A stretch of 64,000 nucleotides of DNA from Chromatiaceae bacterium (GTDB taxonomy: Bacteria; Pseudomonadota; Gammaproteobacteria; Chromatiales; Chromatiaceae): the NCBI GenBank assembly GCA_022340805.1, contig JAJDNF010000001.1, positions 17,726 to 81,725 of the forward strand. Direction: 5' to 3'. A program made the position numbers and the translations under genes. Below are positions 8,939-19,650 of this stretch, one piece after another. The notes under the pieces were generated by a model, which did not search any database, was not told where the DNA came from, and worked only from the letters and a program-made list of their open reading frames with translations. Numbering within the stretch: the stretch's first letter is position 1; each line of letters begins with the position of its first letter.

Positions 8939-9919
8939 ATGGCTTACCACCGCTTTGTTGTCTTTGCCTGCCTGCTTGCCTTTGCCGCGATCCTGCTGGG
9001 CGCCTATACCCGCCTCGGCGACGCAGGCCTGGGCTGCCCGGACTGGCCCGGCTGCTACGGTCACCTGACCGTCCCGGCCAGCGAGGAACACGTCGCGGAC
9101 AAGAGTTATCTTGAGCAGCGTGCACTGGAGCCCGAAAAGGGCTGGAAGGAGATGGTGCACCGCTACTTCGCCGGCACCCTCGGTCTGACCATCCTGGTGA
9201 TCGCGGTCTGGTCGTGGCGGCGGCGTCGCCAGTACCCTGAACAGCCGGTCTGGCTGCCCACCTTCCTGCTCGGCCTGGTCGTGTTCCAGGCCGCGCTGGG
9301 CATGTGGACCGTGACCCTGCTGCTGAAGCCGATCGTCGTGATGGGGCACCTGTTGGGCGGCTTTGCCACGTTTAGCCTGCTGGTCTTGCTGGCATTGCGC
9401 TCCGCGCGACCCAGGCCTGCGGCGGGTGATGGCCGCTGGCGCATGGCTGGCGCAATCGGGCTGTTGGTCCTAGTCGGGCAGATTGCGCTCGGCGGCTGGA
9501 CCAGTTCGAACTATGCCGCGCTGGCCTGTATCGATTTTCCGACCTGTCATGGCAGTTGGGCGCCGGAGATGGATTTCGACGAGGCGTTCGTGATGTGGCG
9601 GGGTCTCGGCGTGAACTACGAATACGGCGTACTGGACCACCCGGCGCGCACCGCGATCCATGTGACCCACCGGATTGGCGCGCTGGTCACGTTCCTGTAC
9701 CTTGGCTGGCTGGTACTGTCGATCGTGCGCGCCGGCGGCAGGCTGGTCGGGGCGGCCGCGCTGGTCGGCGTGCTGCTCGTGGTCCAGATCGGACTGGGTA
9801 TCGGCAATGTGCTTCTGCATTTGCCACTGGGGGTGGCGACGGCTCACAATGGCGTCGCCGCGCTGCTACTGGCTTCACTCGTTTACCTGAATTACCGATT
9901 ATGGCGACAACAGCACTGA
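8939..9919 (+). CDS. ctaA: Heme A synthase CtaA (COX15 type)
   Basis: A 326-residue protein of eight membrane helices that oxidises the C8 methyl group of heme O to give heme A for the caa3 oxidase. It has the cysteine pair [12 protein letters not shown] in the first loop, the paired CIDFPTC in the second half, and the conserved histidines on the helices (VHRYFAG, MGHLLGG, THRIG, AHNGVA). ATG 8939 follows the SCO-like gene by six bases. The 3' end overlaps ctaB by 19 bases, indicating coupled translation. Confidence 0.95.
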   Translation: MAYHRFVVFACLLAFAAILLGAYTRLGDAGLGCPDWPGCYGHLTVPASEEHVADKSYLEQRALEPEKGWKEMVHRYFAGTLGLTILVIAVWSWRRRRQYPEQPVWLPTFLLGLVVFQAALGMWTVTLLLKPIVVMGHLLGGFATFSLLVLLALRSARPRPAAGDGRWRMAGAIGLLVLVGQIALGGWTSSNYAALACIDFPTCHGSWAPEMDFDEAFVMWRGLGVNYEYGVLDHPARTAIHVTHRIGALVTFLYLGWLVLSIVRAGGRLVGAAALVGVLLVVQIGLGIGNVLLHLPLGVATAHNGVAALLLASLVYLNYRLWRQQH

Positions 9920-10809
9920 AAACCACCCATGCCAGCTGGCGAGACTACCTCGAGCTGTGCAAGCCGACGGTCGTAGCGCTGATCGTGTTTACCGCGGTGG
10001 TCGGCATGCTGCTGGCCGCGCCGGGCATGGTGCCGCTGGATGCGTTGGTCTTCGGCACCCTGGGTATCGGGCTCGCCGCGGGATCAGCCGCTGCGATAAA
10101 CCATGTGGTCGACCAGAAGATCGACGCGATCATGGGCCGCACGCGCGGCCGACCCCTGCCGCAGGGCGCAGTCAGCAGCCGCGATGCACTGGCGTTTGCG
10201 CTGCTGATCGGTACGGTCGCGATGCTGATGCTGTGGCTGCTGGTAAATCCCCTGACCGCGATGCTGACCTTCATGTCCCTGATCGGCTATGCGGTGATCT
10301 ACACGATGTACCTGAAGCGCGCGACGCCACAGAACATCGTGATTGGCGGTGCGGCCGGCGCTGCGCCACCGGTACTCGGCTGGACGGCGGTGACCGGCAG
10401 CGTCGACCCGGGCGCGCTGTTGCTGTTCCTGATCATCTTTACCTGGACGCCGCCGCACTTTTGGGCCCTGGCGATCCACCGCGCAGAGGAATACCGCAAG
10501 GTCGATATGCCGATGCTGCCGGTGACCCACGGGACCGACTTCACCCGTCTGCAGATCCTGCTGTACACGGTGCTGCTGCTGGTGGTGACCCTGCTGCCAT
10601 ATGGTTACGGAATGAGCGGTGGGTTCTACCTGGGTGGGGCGATGGTGCTCGGCCTCGGCTTTCTGTTCTACGCGGTGCGCCTGTATCGCGATGATGACGA
10701 TCGCATGCCGATGCGCACCTTCGGTTATTCCATCATCTACCTGATGGCCCTGTTCGCCCTGTTGCTGGTCGATCACTACGTTCCACCGCTGATGTCGCTG
10801 CTTGACTGA
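9901..10809 (+). CDS. ctaB: Heme O synthase (protoheme IX farnesyltransferase)
   Basis: A 302-residue UbiA-family prenyltransferase that attaches farnesyl to heme B, the step before CtaA. The first Asp-rich motif NHVVDQKID and the following RTRGRPLP are characteristic, as is [14 protein letters not shown] in the middle. ATG 9901 lies inside the end of ctaA. It is the last gene of the cox cluster; about 350 bases of non-coding DNA follow. Confidence 0.96.
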   Translation: MATTALKTTHASWRDYLELCKPTVVALIVFTAVVGMLLAAPGMVPLDALVFGTLGIGLAAGSAAAINHVVDQKIDAIMGRTRGRPLPQGAVSSRDALAFALLIGTVAMLMLWLLVNPLTAMLTFMSLIGYAVIYTMYLKRATPQNIVIGGAAGAAPPVLGWTAVTGSVDPGALLLFLIIFTWTPPHFWALAIHRAEEYRKVDMPMLPVTHGTDFTRLQILLYTVLLLVVTLLPYGYGMSGGFYLGGAMVLGLGFLFYAVRLYRDDDDRMPMRTFGYSIIYLMALFALLLVDHYVPPLMSLLD

Positions 10810-11156
10810 TCCCCTGTATTGGGCATCGCAACGGAAAAGCGACATAATTTCCACTAAGCTTGCCGCGGTAGCGGGAACGCGCGCCATGCATAAGAATTGA
10901 CTAATATTCTTGGGTCGGGGTAGAATTCGGCAGCCTTGCCGGGTCCTTGGTGCTGGTTTTTCGTTGTGCGGGCAATCCTGTCGTGGGCCCGGGCACGCGT
11001 CGTACCGCCTTGCGGGCCTGAGCGGTCTTTCGGAGCGAAACAACAATCCGCCCGAAATTCGCCTAGATATCGAGCGTATTCCGTTTGCCGTGCGGCTGTC
11101 GCGACCATGCGATGGCCAGGCGGTGTTTCGATCAACGGTCAGTCGGGGGACTTAAC
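10810..11156 (+). promoter_or_regulatory. Leader and promoter region of the cbb3 operon
   Basis: A 347-base gap between ctaB and ccoN with no credible gene. A sigma-70-like promoter TTGACT (10897-10902) - 18 bases - TAGAAT (10921-10926) would leave a leader of about 220 bases. An inverted repeat AAGAAT-N8-ATTCTT (10892-10897 / 10906-10911) overlaps the -35 box and could be an operator. I looked for an FNR/Anr box (TTGAT-N4-ATCAA) and found none. No T-run terminator for ctaB is seen. Confidence 0.45.
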
Positions 11157-12614
11157 ATGGCGCACCCAGCTGCTGCGACGACGCAGTACAACTACGACAT
11201 CATTAAGAAGTTCGCCGTGATGGCTTTGGTCTGGGGGCTGCTGGGAATGTCCGCAGGCACCTATATCGCCGCTGAACTGGCCTTCCCGTTTCTGAACTTC
11301 GACATCGCCGAGATCACCTTCGGGCGCTTGCGCCCGGTGCATACCACGCTGGTCATCTTCGGCTTTGGCGGCAGTGCATTGTTCGCGACCTCTTATTACG
11401 TGGTGCAGCGCACCAGCCAGGCACGCCTGGCCAGCGACATGATGGCCAACCTGACCTTCTGGGGCTGGCAGCTGTCAGTGCTGGTCGGCGTGATTGGCTA
11501 CATGAACGGGATCAGCGAGGGCAAGGAATACGCCGAGTTCCCCTGGTACGTCGATCTGCTCATCACCGTGACCTGGGTGTTGTACTTCCTGGTGTTCGTG
11601 CTGACCCTGCGGCGTCGCTCGCAGCCGCATATTTATGTCGCCAACTGGTTTTACCTGGCGTTCATCCTGGCGACGGCGATCCTGCACATCTTCCGCAATC
11701 TGTCGGTGCCGGTCGGATTGTTCAATACCACCTCGTACAGCCTGTACTCGGGCGTGCAGGACGCGATGGTGCAGTGGTGGTACGGGCATAACGCGGTCGG
11801 TTTCTTCCTGACCGCGGCCTTTCTCGGCATGATGTATTACTTCGTGCCCAAGCAGGCGGGCCGCCCGATCTATTCGTACCGCCTGTCGATCATCCATTTC
11901 TGGGCGCTGGCCTTCATGTACATGTGGGTCGGTGGTCATCACCTGCACTGGACCGCGCTGCCGGACTGGACCTCGTCACTGGCCGCGGCCTTCTCGATCC
12001 TGCTGCTGCTGCCGTCCTGGGGCGGCATGATCAACGGCATCATGACCCTGTCGGGGGCCTGGGAGAAGCTGCGTACCGACCCGATCATGCTGTTCCTGAT
12101 CACCTCGCTGTCGTTCTACGGCATGTCGACCTTCGAGGGGCCGATGATGTCGCTGAAGAGCGTGAACGCGCTGTCGCACTACACCGACTGGACCATCGGC
12201 CATGTGCACTCGGGGGCGCTCGGCTGGGTCGCGATGATCTCGTTCGGCTCGTTCTATCACTTGATTCCGCGTCTGTGGGAGACCCGGCTGTACAGCGTCC
12301 GGCTGGTGTATGTGCACTTCTGGCTCGCGACCATCGGCATCGTGCTGTACATCGCCTCGATGTGGGTGTCGGGGATCGGCCAGGGCCTGATGCTGCGGGC
12401 CTTCGATGACTACGGCAACCTGGCTTACACCTTCATCGAGTCGGTCGTGTTCATGCACTGGCCGCTGGTGGTGCGGATGATCGGCGGCATGTTCTTCGTG
12501 TCGGGTGTCGTGGTGATGGCGTTCAACGTGCTGATGACGGTCCGCATGGCGAAGATCGAGCAGGCGGCGCTCGAGGCGAAGATCGCCGCGAAGCTGGCCA
12601 AGGCCGGCGTGTGA
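11157..12614 (+). CDS. ccoN: cbb3-type cytochrome c oxidase subunit I CcoN
   Basis: A 485-residue membrane protein, the catalytic subunit of the high-affinity cbb3 oxidase, carrying heme b and the heme b3-CuB centre. Typical segments are [40 protein letters not shown] and [12 protein letters not shown] 11157 follows GGGGGA about seven bases upstream. It begins the ccoNOQP operon and lies right after the caa3 cluster. Confidence 0.97.
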   Translation: MAHPAAATTQYNYDIIKKFAVMALVWGLLGMSAGTYIAAELAFPFLNFDIAEITFGRLRPVHTTLVIFGFGGSALFATSYYVVQRTSQARLASDMMANLTFWGWQLSVLVGVIGYMNGISEGKEYAEFPWYVDLLITVTWVLYFLVFVLTLRRRSQPHIYVANWFYLAFILATAILHIFRNLSVPVGLFNTTSYSLYSGVQDAMVQWWYGHNAVGFFLTAAFLGMMYYFVPKQAGRPIYSYRLSIIHFWALAFMYMWVGGHHLHWTALPDWTSSLAAAFSILLLLPSWGGMINGIMTLSGAWEKLRTDPIMLFLITSLSFYGMSTFEGPMMSLKSVNALSHYTDWTIGHVHSGALGWVAMISFGSFYHLIPRLWETRLYSVRLVYVHFWLATIGIVLYIASMWVSGIGQGLMLRAFDDYGNLAYTFIESVVFMHWPLVVRMIGGMFFVSGVVVMAFNVLMTVRMAKIEQAALEAKIAAKLAKAGV

Positions 12615-12627
12615 GGGGCATTTAGCA

Positions 12628-13368
12628 ATGAAACTGAGTCACGAAAGTATCGAAATCAATGCCGGACTGATGATAGTGCTGACGCTGATCGCCATCTCGA
12701 TCGGCGGCCTGGTCGAGATCGTGCCGCTGTTCTACATCAAGGACACGATCGAAAAGGTCGACGGCGTGCGTCCGTATACGCCGCTCGAGCAGCGTGGTCG
12801 CGACATCTTCATTCGCGAGGGGTGCTACACCTGTCACTCGCAGATGATCCGCCCGTTCCGCGACGAGGATATGCGCTACGGCCACTATTCACTGGCTGCC
12901 GAGTCGAAGTACGACCACCCGTTCCAGTGGGGCTCCAAGCGTACCGGACCCGATCTGGCGCGCGTGGGTCGCAAGTACTCCAACGCATGGCATACCCAGC
13001 ACCTGAACAACCCGCGTGATGTGGTGCCCGAGTCGATCATGCCCAACTACCCCTGGCTGTTGCGCAACGAGCTGGACTATGCGGATGTCGCCGATCGTAT
13101 GCGCGCGCTGAAGTTGACCGGTGTGCCCTACTCGGAGAGCGAGGAGGAATACCAGGCCAATGTCGAGCAGTTCGGCAAGCCGATAGCGGATCAGCTGGAC
13201 ATCAACACGGCAGAAAAGAACCTGCTGGCCCAGGCCCAGGCGGAAGACTGGGACGGGGACCGTAGTCGCCTGACCGAGATGGATGCGTTGGTTGCCTATC
13301 TGCAGGTGCTTGGCACCATGGTCGATTTCAGCAAGTACGACGAAGGCTACTTCGCCGAATTCCGCTGA
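12628..13368 (+). CDS. ccoO: cbb3-type cytochrome c oxidase subunit II CcoO
   Basis: A 246-residue monoheme cytochrome c subunit. One N-terminal helix (about 12-36) anchors a periplasmic domain with CYTCH at 66-70 in the family signature [13 protein letters not shown]. It passes electrons to CcoN. It follows ccoN by 13 bases and is slightly longer than many CcoO proteins because of an extended region after the YSESEEEYQ segment. Confidence 0.97.
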   Translation: MKLSHESIEINAGLMIVLTLIAISIGGLVEIVPLFYIKDTIEKVDGVRPYTPLEQRGRDIFIREGCYTCHSQMIRPFRDEDMRYGHYSLAAESKYDHPFQWGSKRTGPDLARVGRKYSNAWHTQHLNNPRDVVPESIMPNYPWLLRNELDYADVADRMRALKLTGVPYSESEEEYQANVEQFGKPIADQLDINTAEKNLLAQAQAEDWDGDRSRLTEMDALVAYLQVLGTMVDFSKYDEGYFAEFR

Positions 13369-13406
13369 CATTCGGCATGATGAGCTGAACGAAGGCAGGA
13401 GGCGAA

Positions 13407-13616
13407 ATGCTGGAATGGCTGTCGAAGATGGAGCACACCAAGCCGCTGGCGCTGGTGATCTTCGTGGTCGTGTTCGTCGGCATTTTGCTCTACGTGTTCA
13501 CGGGTAAGAAGCGCTCCAAGCGCCTCGAGTCCTACAAGAACATTCCGTTCCTGGACGATGAGTCGGCAGGCGAGTCGGGCGGCGAACAGAAAGACAAGGG
13601 TTCACAAGATGGCTGA
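13407..13616 (+). CDS. ccoQ: cbb3 oxidase accessory subunit CcoQ
   Basis: A 69-residue single-helix protein (helix about residues 14-32) with a basic KKRSKR segment after the helix and an acidic, hydrophilic tail. CcoQ stabilises the cbb3 complex. It lies between ccoO and ccoP as usual, with an AGGAGG ribosome site upstream of ATG 13407, and its 3' end overlaps ccoP by eight bases. Confidence 0.9.
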   Translation: MLEWLSKMEHTKPLALVIFVVVFVGILLYVFTGKKRSKRLESYKNIPFLDDESAGESGGEQKDKGSQDG

Positions 13617-14523
13617 GCAACATCAAGGCAAGGCAGTGCAGACCACCGGGCATGCATGGGACGGCGATCTGCAGGAATTCAACAACCCGCTGCCGCGCTG
13701 GTGGCTGTGGTCCTTCTATGCGACCGTGCTATTCGCGGTGATCTACTGGATCTGGTACCCGGCGTGGCCGGTCGCCAAGTCGTTCACCAAGGGGATCGGC
13801 ACCGTCACCTACCAGTCCGGCGGCAAACAGGTCACGACCCATTGGAACACCCGTGCTGAACTGATCGAGGAGATGCAGACCGGCAGCGAGACACTGAAGC
13901 AGCAGGCCTACCTCGAGAAGATCAGTGCGGCGTCGTATGACGACATTGTCAACGATCCCGACATGATGGCGTTCACCCGCTCGATGGCCAAGGTATTGTT
14001 CGCCGACAATTGCGCCGCCTGTCACGGGGTCGGCGGCACGCCTGCGCAGATCGGCCAGTACCCGAACCTGCGCGACGACGCCTGGCTGTGGGGTGGCGAT
14101 ATAAACCAGATCGAACAGACCATCTTGCAAGGGCGCAACGGTTATATGCCGGCATTCGGCGAGGTGCTGAGCGATGCGCAGCTCGATGAGGTCGCCAACT
14201 ACGTGCTCAGCCTGTCCGGTCATTCGGTCGATACCGCCATGGCCGATGCCGGGCGCGCGATCTTCCAGGGCAAACAGGGCGGCTGCTACTACTGCCACAC
14301 CGAATCGGGCAAGGGCATGGCCTCGCAGGGTTCTGCCAACCTGACCGACGCGGTCTGGACGGTCGCCGACGTGCCCGGCGCGGCCGATGATGCGGCCCGC
14401 GTCGAGGTGGTCAAGACGGTGATACGTAATGGCGTGCATCGCCAGATGCCGGCCTGGCGCGGGCGTCTCAGCAATGCCCAGATCAAGCTGCTCACGGTAT
14501 ACCTGCAGAGCCTGGGCAGCTGA
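13609..14523 (+). CDS. ccoP: cbb3-type cytochrome c oxidase subunit III CcoP (diheme)
   Basis: A 304-residue diheme cytochrome c. After the cytoplasmic DNPLP-like segment (NNPLPRWW) one helix at about 31-50 is followed by two cytochrome domains with CAACH at 135-139 and CYYCH at 226-230. It receives electrons from soluble cytochromes c and passes them to CcoO. ATG 13609 overlaps ccoQ. It ends the structural operon; a repeat-like element separates it from ccoG. Confidence 0.96.
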   Translation: MAEQHQGKAVQTTGHAWDGDLQEFNNPLPRWWLWSFYATVLFAVIYWIWYPAWPVAKSFTKGIGTVTYQSGGKQVTTHWNTRAELIEEMQTGSETLKQQAYLEKISAASYDDIVNDPDMMAFTRSMAKVLFADNCAACHGVGGTPAQIGQYPNLRDDAWLWGGDINQIEQTILQGRNGYMPAFGEVLSDAQLDEVANYVLSLSGHSVDTAMADAGRAIFQGKQGGCYYCHTESGKGMASQGSANLTDAVWTVADVPGAADDAARVEVVKTVIRNGVHRQMPAWRGRLSNAQIKLLTVYLQSLGS

Positions 14524-14563
14524 GCGCGACCCCGGCGCGACGGGGGCTGACCTGGTAGGGGAA

Positions 14564-14722
14564 TTCACCGCGAAGGGTGCAAAGTCTGGGAAGGACGAAT
14601 CGGGTTTTGGGGCGGGTCTCCGGCGAGTGCCAAACCCGCGGACCGGTGTCCCAACTGTGGGGCCAAGCCAGGCACATCGACGCAATGGAACGCTTCGCGA
14701 CCTTCGCGCCACTTGCGGTTAA
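14564..14722. repeat. MITE-like element with imperfect terminal inverted repeats
   Basis: The 206-base gap between ccoP and ccoG holds a segment of about 159 bases whose ends are imperfect inverted copies. The left arm (14564-14594) begins TTCACCGCGAAGGGTGCAAA; the right arm read on the minus strand (14722-14693) begins TTAACCGCAAGTGGCGCGAA. About 15 of the first 21 positions match. Arms of this type (ACCGC-AAGG-GC-AAAG) resemble dispersed non-coding repeats of proteobacterial chromosomes. There is no ORF or obvious target duplication. A second copy was not seen in the window. Confidence 0.5.
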
Positions 14723-14730
14723 GGTTTGAA

Positions 14731-16152
14731 ATGAATCAGGTCACCCAGACTCCACTCTACGCCGCACATACCCACATCTACCCGCGTTCGGTAAGCGGTC
14801 GCTTCCGGCGCCTGAAGTGGGCCATTGTCGTTATTGCCTATGGTGTGTACTTCCTGCTGCCCTGGCTGCGCTGGGAACGCGGCGGGGATACCGGGCAGGC
14901 GGTGCTGTTCGATCTGGCCGGGCGCAAGTTCTTCCTGTTCGACCTGGTCGTGCACCCGCAGGACATCTTCTGGCTGGCCGGTCTGCTGATGATCGCCGCT
15001 TATCTGCTGTTCTTCGTCACCGGTCTGGCCGGACGCGTGTTCTGCGGCTACTTCTGCTTCCAGACTTTATGGACCGATGTCTACATCCTGATCGAGCGGC
15101 TGGTCCAGGGCGAGCGCCCGGCGCGTATCCGTCTGGCCAGGCAGGCTTGGAACGCCGAGAAGTTGTTGAAGACCGGCCTGACCCACCTGCTGTGGTTGCT
15201 TATGGCCTTCGTCACCGGGCTGACCTTCGTGTTGTACTGGGGCGACGCACCGCAATTGATCGGTGAGTTCTTCGCGGGCAAGGCACCCTTCGCCGCCTAC
15301 GCGACCACGCTGTTTCTCACTGCGACCACCTACGTAATGGCCGGGATCGCGCGTGAGCAGGTGTGCACTTACATGTGCCCGTATGCGCGCTTCCAGGCGG
15401 TGATGTTCGACAAGGACACCCTGGTCGTCTCGTACGACGCGCGGCGCGGCGAGGGAGGCGCGGGACGCGCCAAGCTCGGCGGCCAGTTGAAAGCGCGCGC
15501 GCAGCGCCAGCAGGCGGGGGTGGGCGACTGCATCGACTGCGGCTATTGCGTGCAGGTTTGCCCGACCGGGATAGACATACGCAACGGTCTGCAGATCCAG
15601 TGCATCTCCTGCGCGCTGTGCATCGACGCCTGCGACACCATCATGGATTCGCTCGGCTGGGATCGTGGACTGGTCGGCTATACCTCGGAGCGCAAGACTG
15701 ATACCGGTCAGCAGGCCAGGCTGCTGCGTCCCAAGGTGATCGGCTACGCGGCGGTGCTGGTGCTGGCCATTGGACTGCTGGCCTGGAGCGTGTCGCAGCA
15801 GGCGGCATTCGACCTGTCGGTTGCGCAGGTCCGCCAGCCGATCTTCGTGCAGTTGTCCGACGGCCGCATCCAGAACAGCTACGAGATCAAGGTCAACAAC
15901 AAGACCAACAAGACCCTCACGCTGCGCTTCTCGGTGCGCGGGCTGGCGCAGGGTGCCGAGCTCGACATGGGGCATTTTTCCGAGGTCAGCATGCACCCTG
16001 AGCAGCGCCTGCGACTGGGCGCCAATATCCGCATGATGCCGGCGCAGTTCGATGGCCGCAGTCACCCGTTCGAGCTGGTTGCCGAGCCGCAGGGCGTGCC
16101 TGGACTGGTGGCGATCGTGCATCCAAGCGTGTTCTTCGTGCCGCAGCAATGA
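14731..16152 (+). CDS. ccoG: cbb3 oxidase maturation protein CcoG (polyferredoxin)
   Basis: A 473-residue membrane protein with several helices and a cytoplasmic ferredoxin-like domain, thought to reduce copper for cbb3 biogenesis. Cysteine clusters DCIDCGYCVQVCPTGIDI and CISCALCIDACD provide two 4Fe-4S sites, and FCGYFCFQTLW and CTYMCPYARFQ carry the membrane-side cysteines. The C-terminal part is a periplasmic Ig-like domain. ATG 14731 has AAGG six bases upstream; an upstream ATG at 14713 lies inside the repeat arm. Confidence 0.95.
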   Translation: MNQVTQTPLYAAHTHIYPRSVSGRFRRLKWAIVVIAYGVYFLLPWLRWERGGDTGQAVLFDLAGRKFFLFDLVVHPQDIFWLAGLLMIAAYLLFFVTGLAGRVFCGYFCFQTLWTDVYILIERLVQGERPARIRLARQAWNAEKLLKTGLTHLLWLLMAFVTGLTFVLYWGDAPQLIGEFFAGKAPFAAYATTLFLTATTYVMAGIAREQVCTYMCPYARFQAVMFDKDTLVVSYDARRGEGGAGRAKLGGQLKARAQRQQAGVGDCIDCGYCVQVCPTGIDIRNGLQIQCISCALCIDACDTIMDSLGWDRGLVGYTSERKTDTGQQARLLRPKVIGYAAVLVLAIGLLAWSVSQQAAFDLSVAQVRQPIFVQLSDGRIQNSYEIKVNNKTNKTLTLRFSVRGLAQGAELDMGHFSEVSMHPEQRLRLGANIRMMPAQFDGRSHPFELVAEPQGVPGLVAIVHPSVFFVPQQ

Positions 16153-16961
16153 GCATGAACGCATCGATGTTGCTGACCGGAATCGGCGGCGGCGTGCTCG
16201 CCGAGATTGCGCTGTTCGTGCTGTTGCGGCGCCTGTTTCGGCTGGACGGCAAAACGGCCGGCGTGGCGATCGGTCTGCTGGCGCTGCTGATCTACGTGCC
16301 CTGGGCGATCCTGACCTGGCCGGGCGCGGACATCTTCGCGATCCACCTGGCGATCTTCCTTACCGCCGCCTATGCGCTGGGCATGGTCGGCGGCCGGGTC
16401 GGGCGTGGCTGGCACTGGGCACCGGCGCTGATCGTCGCCTTCTTCGTGCTGGTGATCGTAACCAATGTGGTATTCCTGGGCGTGGCGGAGCAGGGCATCA
16501 CCGGTCTGTTCGCGCACTTGCTGCCCAAGCCGCGTGGCGCCGAGGTGGCGGACTCGCGCTTCCCCGGCACCGTCTCGCACGACTTCCAGAAGAAGGAGGC
16601 CCTGTACAACGACTACCTGCGCCAGGTCGAGGCCCAGGAGCTGCGCGGCTGGCAGGTGCACAAGGGCTGGCTGTACAAACCGTTTGTCGGCCAGCCGGCG
16701 ACCTTCGTCGTCAAGGTCAACGACCGCGCCGGCGTACCACTCACCGGGGCCGAGGTCAGCGGACGTTTTCTGCGCACATCGGACAGCCGCGACGACTTCG
16801 ATTTCCGCATGTCCGAAGTGGCGCCAGGTGAATACCGTGCAACGCTCGAGATGCCGCTGCACGGCCTGTGGCAACTGGTGCTGCAGATCCGGCGCGGTGA
16901 CGAGTTGCACGAGATCCGTGCCGACACCTCGGTCAGCGGCGGCCAGGGCGAGCGTTCCTGA
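16149..16961 (+). CDS. FixH/CcoH-like protein with extra N-terminal membrane helices
   Basis: A 270-residue protein. The C-terminal part, from a helix at about 88-117 into a periplasmic domain ([30 protein letters not shown]), matches FixH/CcoH, a cbb3 assembly factor acting with CcoI. The N-terminal 85 residues add about three more helices that ordinary FixH lacks. It overlaps ccoG by four bases and ccoI by one, so it is clearly part of the maturation operon. The role of the added helices is unknown. Confidence 0.85.
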   Translation: MSMNASMLLTGIGGGVLAEIALFVLLRRLFRLDGKTAGVAIGLLALLIYVPWAILTWPGADIFAIHLAIFLTAAYALGMVGGRVGRGWHWAPALIVAFFVLVIVTNVVFLGVAEQGITGLFAHLLPKPRGAEVADSRFPGTVSHDFQKKEALYNDYLRQVEAQELRGWQVHKGWLYKPFVGQPATFVVKVNDRAGVPLTGAEVSGRFLRTSDSRDDFDFRMSEVAPGEYRATLEMPLHGLWQLVLQIRRGDELHEIRADTSVSGGQGERS

Positions 16962-19372
16962 TGGCCGCCGGCGAGACCTGTTATCACTGCGGCCTGCCGG
17001 TACCCGACGGCGCGGACTACCGGGTCGAGATCGACGGCCAGTCGCGCGCGATGTGTTGCCATGGCTGCCAGGCGGTGGCGCAGGCGATCGTGGACGGCGG
17101 TCTGACCTCGTTCTACCAGCATCGCGAGACACCATCGCGCCGCCCCGAGGACCTGGTGCCCGAGGCGCTGCGCCGCTTCGATCTGTATGACCAGCCGGCC
17201 CTCCAGCAGAGCTTCGTGCAGGCCGATGAGTCCTCGGCCAAGACGGCCTCGTTGATCCTCGAGGGTATCACCTGCGCGGCCTGCATCTGGCTCAACGAGC
17301 GGCACGTGAATGCGCTGCCCGGGGTGCTCGATTTCTCGGTCAACTACAGTACTCACCGTGCGCGGGTGCGTTGGGACGACACTCAGATCCGCCTGTCCGA
17401 TATCCTCAAGGCGATCAGCGAGATCGGTTATGTGGCGCACCCGTTCGATCCGGGTCGCCAGGAGGCGGTGCACAAGAAGGAGAAATCCAGGGCCTTGCGC
17501 CGCCTGGCCGTGGCCGGCCTGGGCGCGATGCAGGTCATGATGCTGGCGATCGCGATGTATGCGGGCGACTACAGCGGCATGGAACAGCATCTGCGCGTGT
17601 TCATGCGCTGGGTGAGCCTGGTCTTGACCCTGCCGGTGGTGCTGTACGCGGCGAGCAGCTTTTTCGTCACCGCCTGGCGTGATCTCAGGCGCCGCCATTT
17701 GAGCATGGAGGTGCCGGTCTCGCTGGCGATCGGCGGGGCATTCGGCGCCAGTATCTGGTCCACGCTGACCAACGGCAGTGAAGTCTATTTCGACTCGGTC
17801 TGCATGTTCGCGTTCTTTCTGTTGACCAGTCGCTACCTGGAGATGGGCGCCCGGCATCGCGCCGGCGAGGCCGCCGAGGAGTTGGTCAAGCTTCTGCCGG
17901 CTACCGCGACTCGCCTGAGCGACACCGGCGAGCAGGTCGTCGCGGTGTCCGAATTGCGGCCGGGTGACCGGGTCATGGTGCGGCCCGGCGAGACCATCCC
18001 CGCCGACGGCGTGGTCGGCGAGGGGCGCAGCTCGGTCGATGAGTCGCTGCTGACCGGCGAGAGCCTGCCGCGGCCGCGCTCGGCCGGCGACGAACTGGTC
18101 GGGGGCAGTGTGAACGTCGAGAGCCCACTGGTGATGATCGTGGAGAAGGTCGGCGAGGAGACCCTGGTCTCGGCGATCGTGCGCCTGCTCGACCGTGCCC
18201 AGGCGGAAAAGCCGCGCCTCGCGCGCCTCGCCGACCATGTCGCCGGATGGTTCGTCGGCGTGCTGCTGGTCGTCGCCAGCCTGGTCGCACTGTGGTGGCT
18301 GGTGCATGCGCCCGAGCACGCCTTTGCTATCACGCTGTCGGTACTGGTCGTGACCTGTCCCTGCGCGCTGTCGCTGGCCACGCCCACCGCGGTTACCGCG
18401 GCCTCGGGTGCGCTGACCAGGATGGGGCTGTTGACCACGCGCGGCCACGCGCTCGAGACGCTTGCTCAGGTCAGTTATGTGTTGTTCGACAAGACCGGCA
18501 CGCTGACCCGCGGCATCCTGCAGCTGGTGGGCGTCGAGGTGCTGTCCGCCCGGGCGGATACGGAGCGTTGCCTGGCACTGGCCGCGGCACTGGAGAGCGG
18601 GTCCGAGCACCCGGTGGGCAAGGCCCTGATCGCGCGTGCCGGGTTGGCGCCCAGGGTCAGCGAGCTGAGCGCATTGCCGGGGCAGGGCATGCAGGGCGAG
18701 ATCGAGGGCCGGCGTTACCGGGTCGGTAGCCCGCCCTACGCGGCCGACCTGAGTGGTGCGGCCGTGCCGGACACCAGCGCGAGCGACACCACCGAGGTGT
18801 TTCTCGGCGACCAGGATGGCCTGCTGGCGCGCTTCGCGCTGCGTGACGAGTTGCGTCCGGACGCGGACGTCGCAATCGCCCGGCTGCGTGAGCTGGGCCT
18901 GACGGTTGAGATCCTCAGCGGCGACGCCCCCGGCGCGGTGAACCGGGTGGCCGCGGAATTGGGCATCGAGCATGCCCGCTCGGGCATGCGCCCGGACGAC
19001 AAACTTGCGCGGGTCAGGGAGCTGCAGGCGGCCGGGCACCGTGTGGCGATGATTGGCGACGGCGTGAACGATGCCCCGGTGCTGGCCGGCGCGGACGTCT
19101 CGATCGCGATGGGGCAGGGGGCGCAGCTCGCCCACGCGAGTGCCGACATGGTGGTATTGTCCGAGCGCCTGGCGGTACTCCCGGCCGGCGTGCGCAAGGC
19201 GCGCGCGACCCGCACCGTGATAAAGCAGAATCTGTCCTGGGCCGTTTTGTATAATATCGCCGCCGTGCCGATGGCAGCGGCCGGGCTGGTGGCGCCGTGG
19301 ATGGCGGCAATCGGGATGTCGGCGAGTTCGCTGGTCGTCGTGTTCAATGCACTCAGACTGAAGGCCGATTAG
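16961..19372 (+). CDS. ccoI: Copper-translocating P-type ATPase CcoI/FixI
   Basis: An 803-residue P1B-type ATPase that exports copper to the periplasm for the cbb3 oxidase. An N-terminal Cys-rich domain (CYHC at 7-10, CCHGC at 32-36) precedes a heavy-metal-associated domain with GITCAACIW. Eight helices follow, with the ion-binding CPC at 466-468 and the phosphorylation motif DKTGT starting at Asp510; GDGVNDAP is also present. ATG 16961 overlaps the FixH-like stop by one base. Confidence 0.96.
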   Translation: MAAGETCYHCGLPVPDGADYRVEIDGQSRAMCCHGCQAVAQAIVDGGLTSFYQHRETPSRRPEDLVPEALRRFDLYDQPALQQSFVQADESSAKTASLILEGITCAACIWLNERHVNALPGVLDFSVNYSTHRARVRWDDTQIRLSDILKAISEIGYVAHPFDPGRQEAVHKKEKSRALRRLAVAGLGAMQVMMLAIAMYAGDYSGMEQHLRVFMRWVSLVLTLPVVLYAASSFFVTAWRDLRRRHLSMEVPVSLAIGGAFGASIWSTLTNGSEVYFDSVCMFAFFLLTSRYLEMGARHRAGEAAEELVKLLPATATRLSDTGEQVVAVSELRPGDRVMVRPGETIPADGVVGEGRSSVDESLLTGESLPRPRSAGDELVGGSVNVESPLVMIVEKVGEETLVSAIVRLLDRAQAEKPRLARLADHVAGWFVGVLLVVASLVALWWLVHAPEHAFAITLSVLVVTCPCALSLATPTAVTAASGALTRMGLLTTRGHALETLAQVSYVLFDKTGTLTRGILQLVGVEVLSARADTERCLALAAALESGSEHPVGKALIARAGLAPRVSELSALPGQGMQGEIEGRRYRVGSPPYAADLSGAAVPDTSASDTTEVFLGDQDGLLARFALRDELRPDADVAIARLRELGLTVEILSGDAPGAVNRVAAELGIEHARSGMRPDDKLARVRELQAAGHRVAMIGDGVNDAPVLAGADVSIAMGQGAQLAHASADMVVLSERLAVLPAGVRKARATRTVIKQNLSWAVLYNIAAVPMAAAGLVAPWMAAIGMSASSLVVVFNALRLKAD

Positions 19373-19375
19373 ACC

Positions 19376-19639
19376 ATGTCGATTCTGTATCTGCTGATCC
19401 CGCTGGCCGTGGGCCTGATGGTGGTGGCACTGGCATTCTTCCTGTGGACCGTGCGCACCGGCCAATACGACGACCTCGAAGGTCCGGCGCACCGCATCCT
19501 GATGGACGACGATGACCCGATGATCCCGGCCAACGCGAGGCCGAAGAAAGCGGCGGAAAAGCCGAATCGGCCGGCGAGCGCAGGATCGCCGACAATAAAC
19601 AGCGAGGGTGGAGGGGTGGATGCCAACACAACTGATTGA
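19376..19639 (+). CDS. ccoS: cbb3 oxidase maturation protein CcoS
   Basis: An 87-residue single-helix protein (helix about 3-24). The family signature GQYDDLEGPAHRIL follows the helix. CcoS is needed for heme incorporation into cbb3 oxidase. The C-terminal half is a hydrophilic, probably disordered tail longer than in many homologues. It starts three bases after the ccoI stop. Confidence 0.93.
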   Translation: MSILYLLIPLAVGLMVVALAFFLWTVRTGQYDDLEGPAHRILMDDDDPMIPANARPKKAAEKPNRPASAGSPTINSEGGGVDANTTD

Positions 19640-19650
19640 GGAGCGGCCCC

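Noticed and set aside
10910..11155. An 81-codon frame in the ccoN leader
   Set aside because: It begins inside the predicted promoter and its Arg/Cys-rich product resembles nothing known.
10810..11156. FNR/Anr box upstream of ccoN
   Set aside because: No TTGAT-N4-ATCAA match was found. TTGACTAATATTCTTG lacks the second half-site.
16613..19492. A 959-codon open frame on the minus strand opposite ccoI and ccoS
   Set aside because: It is antisense to clear P-type ATPase codons, has low-complexity His/Arg/Gln-rich composition and no family match. Long antisense frames are common in G+C-rich genes.
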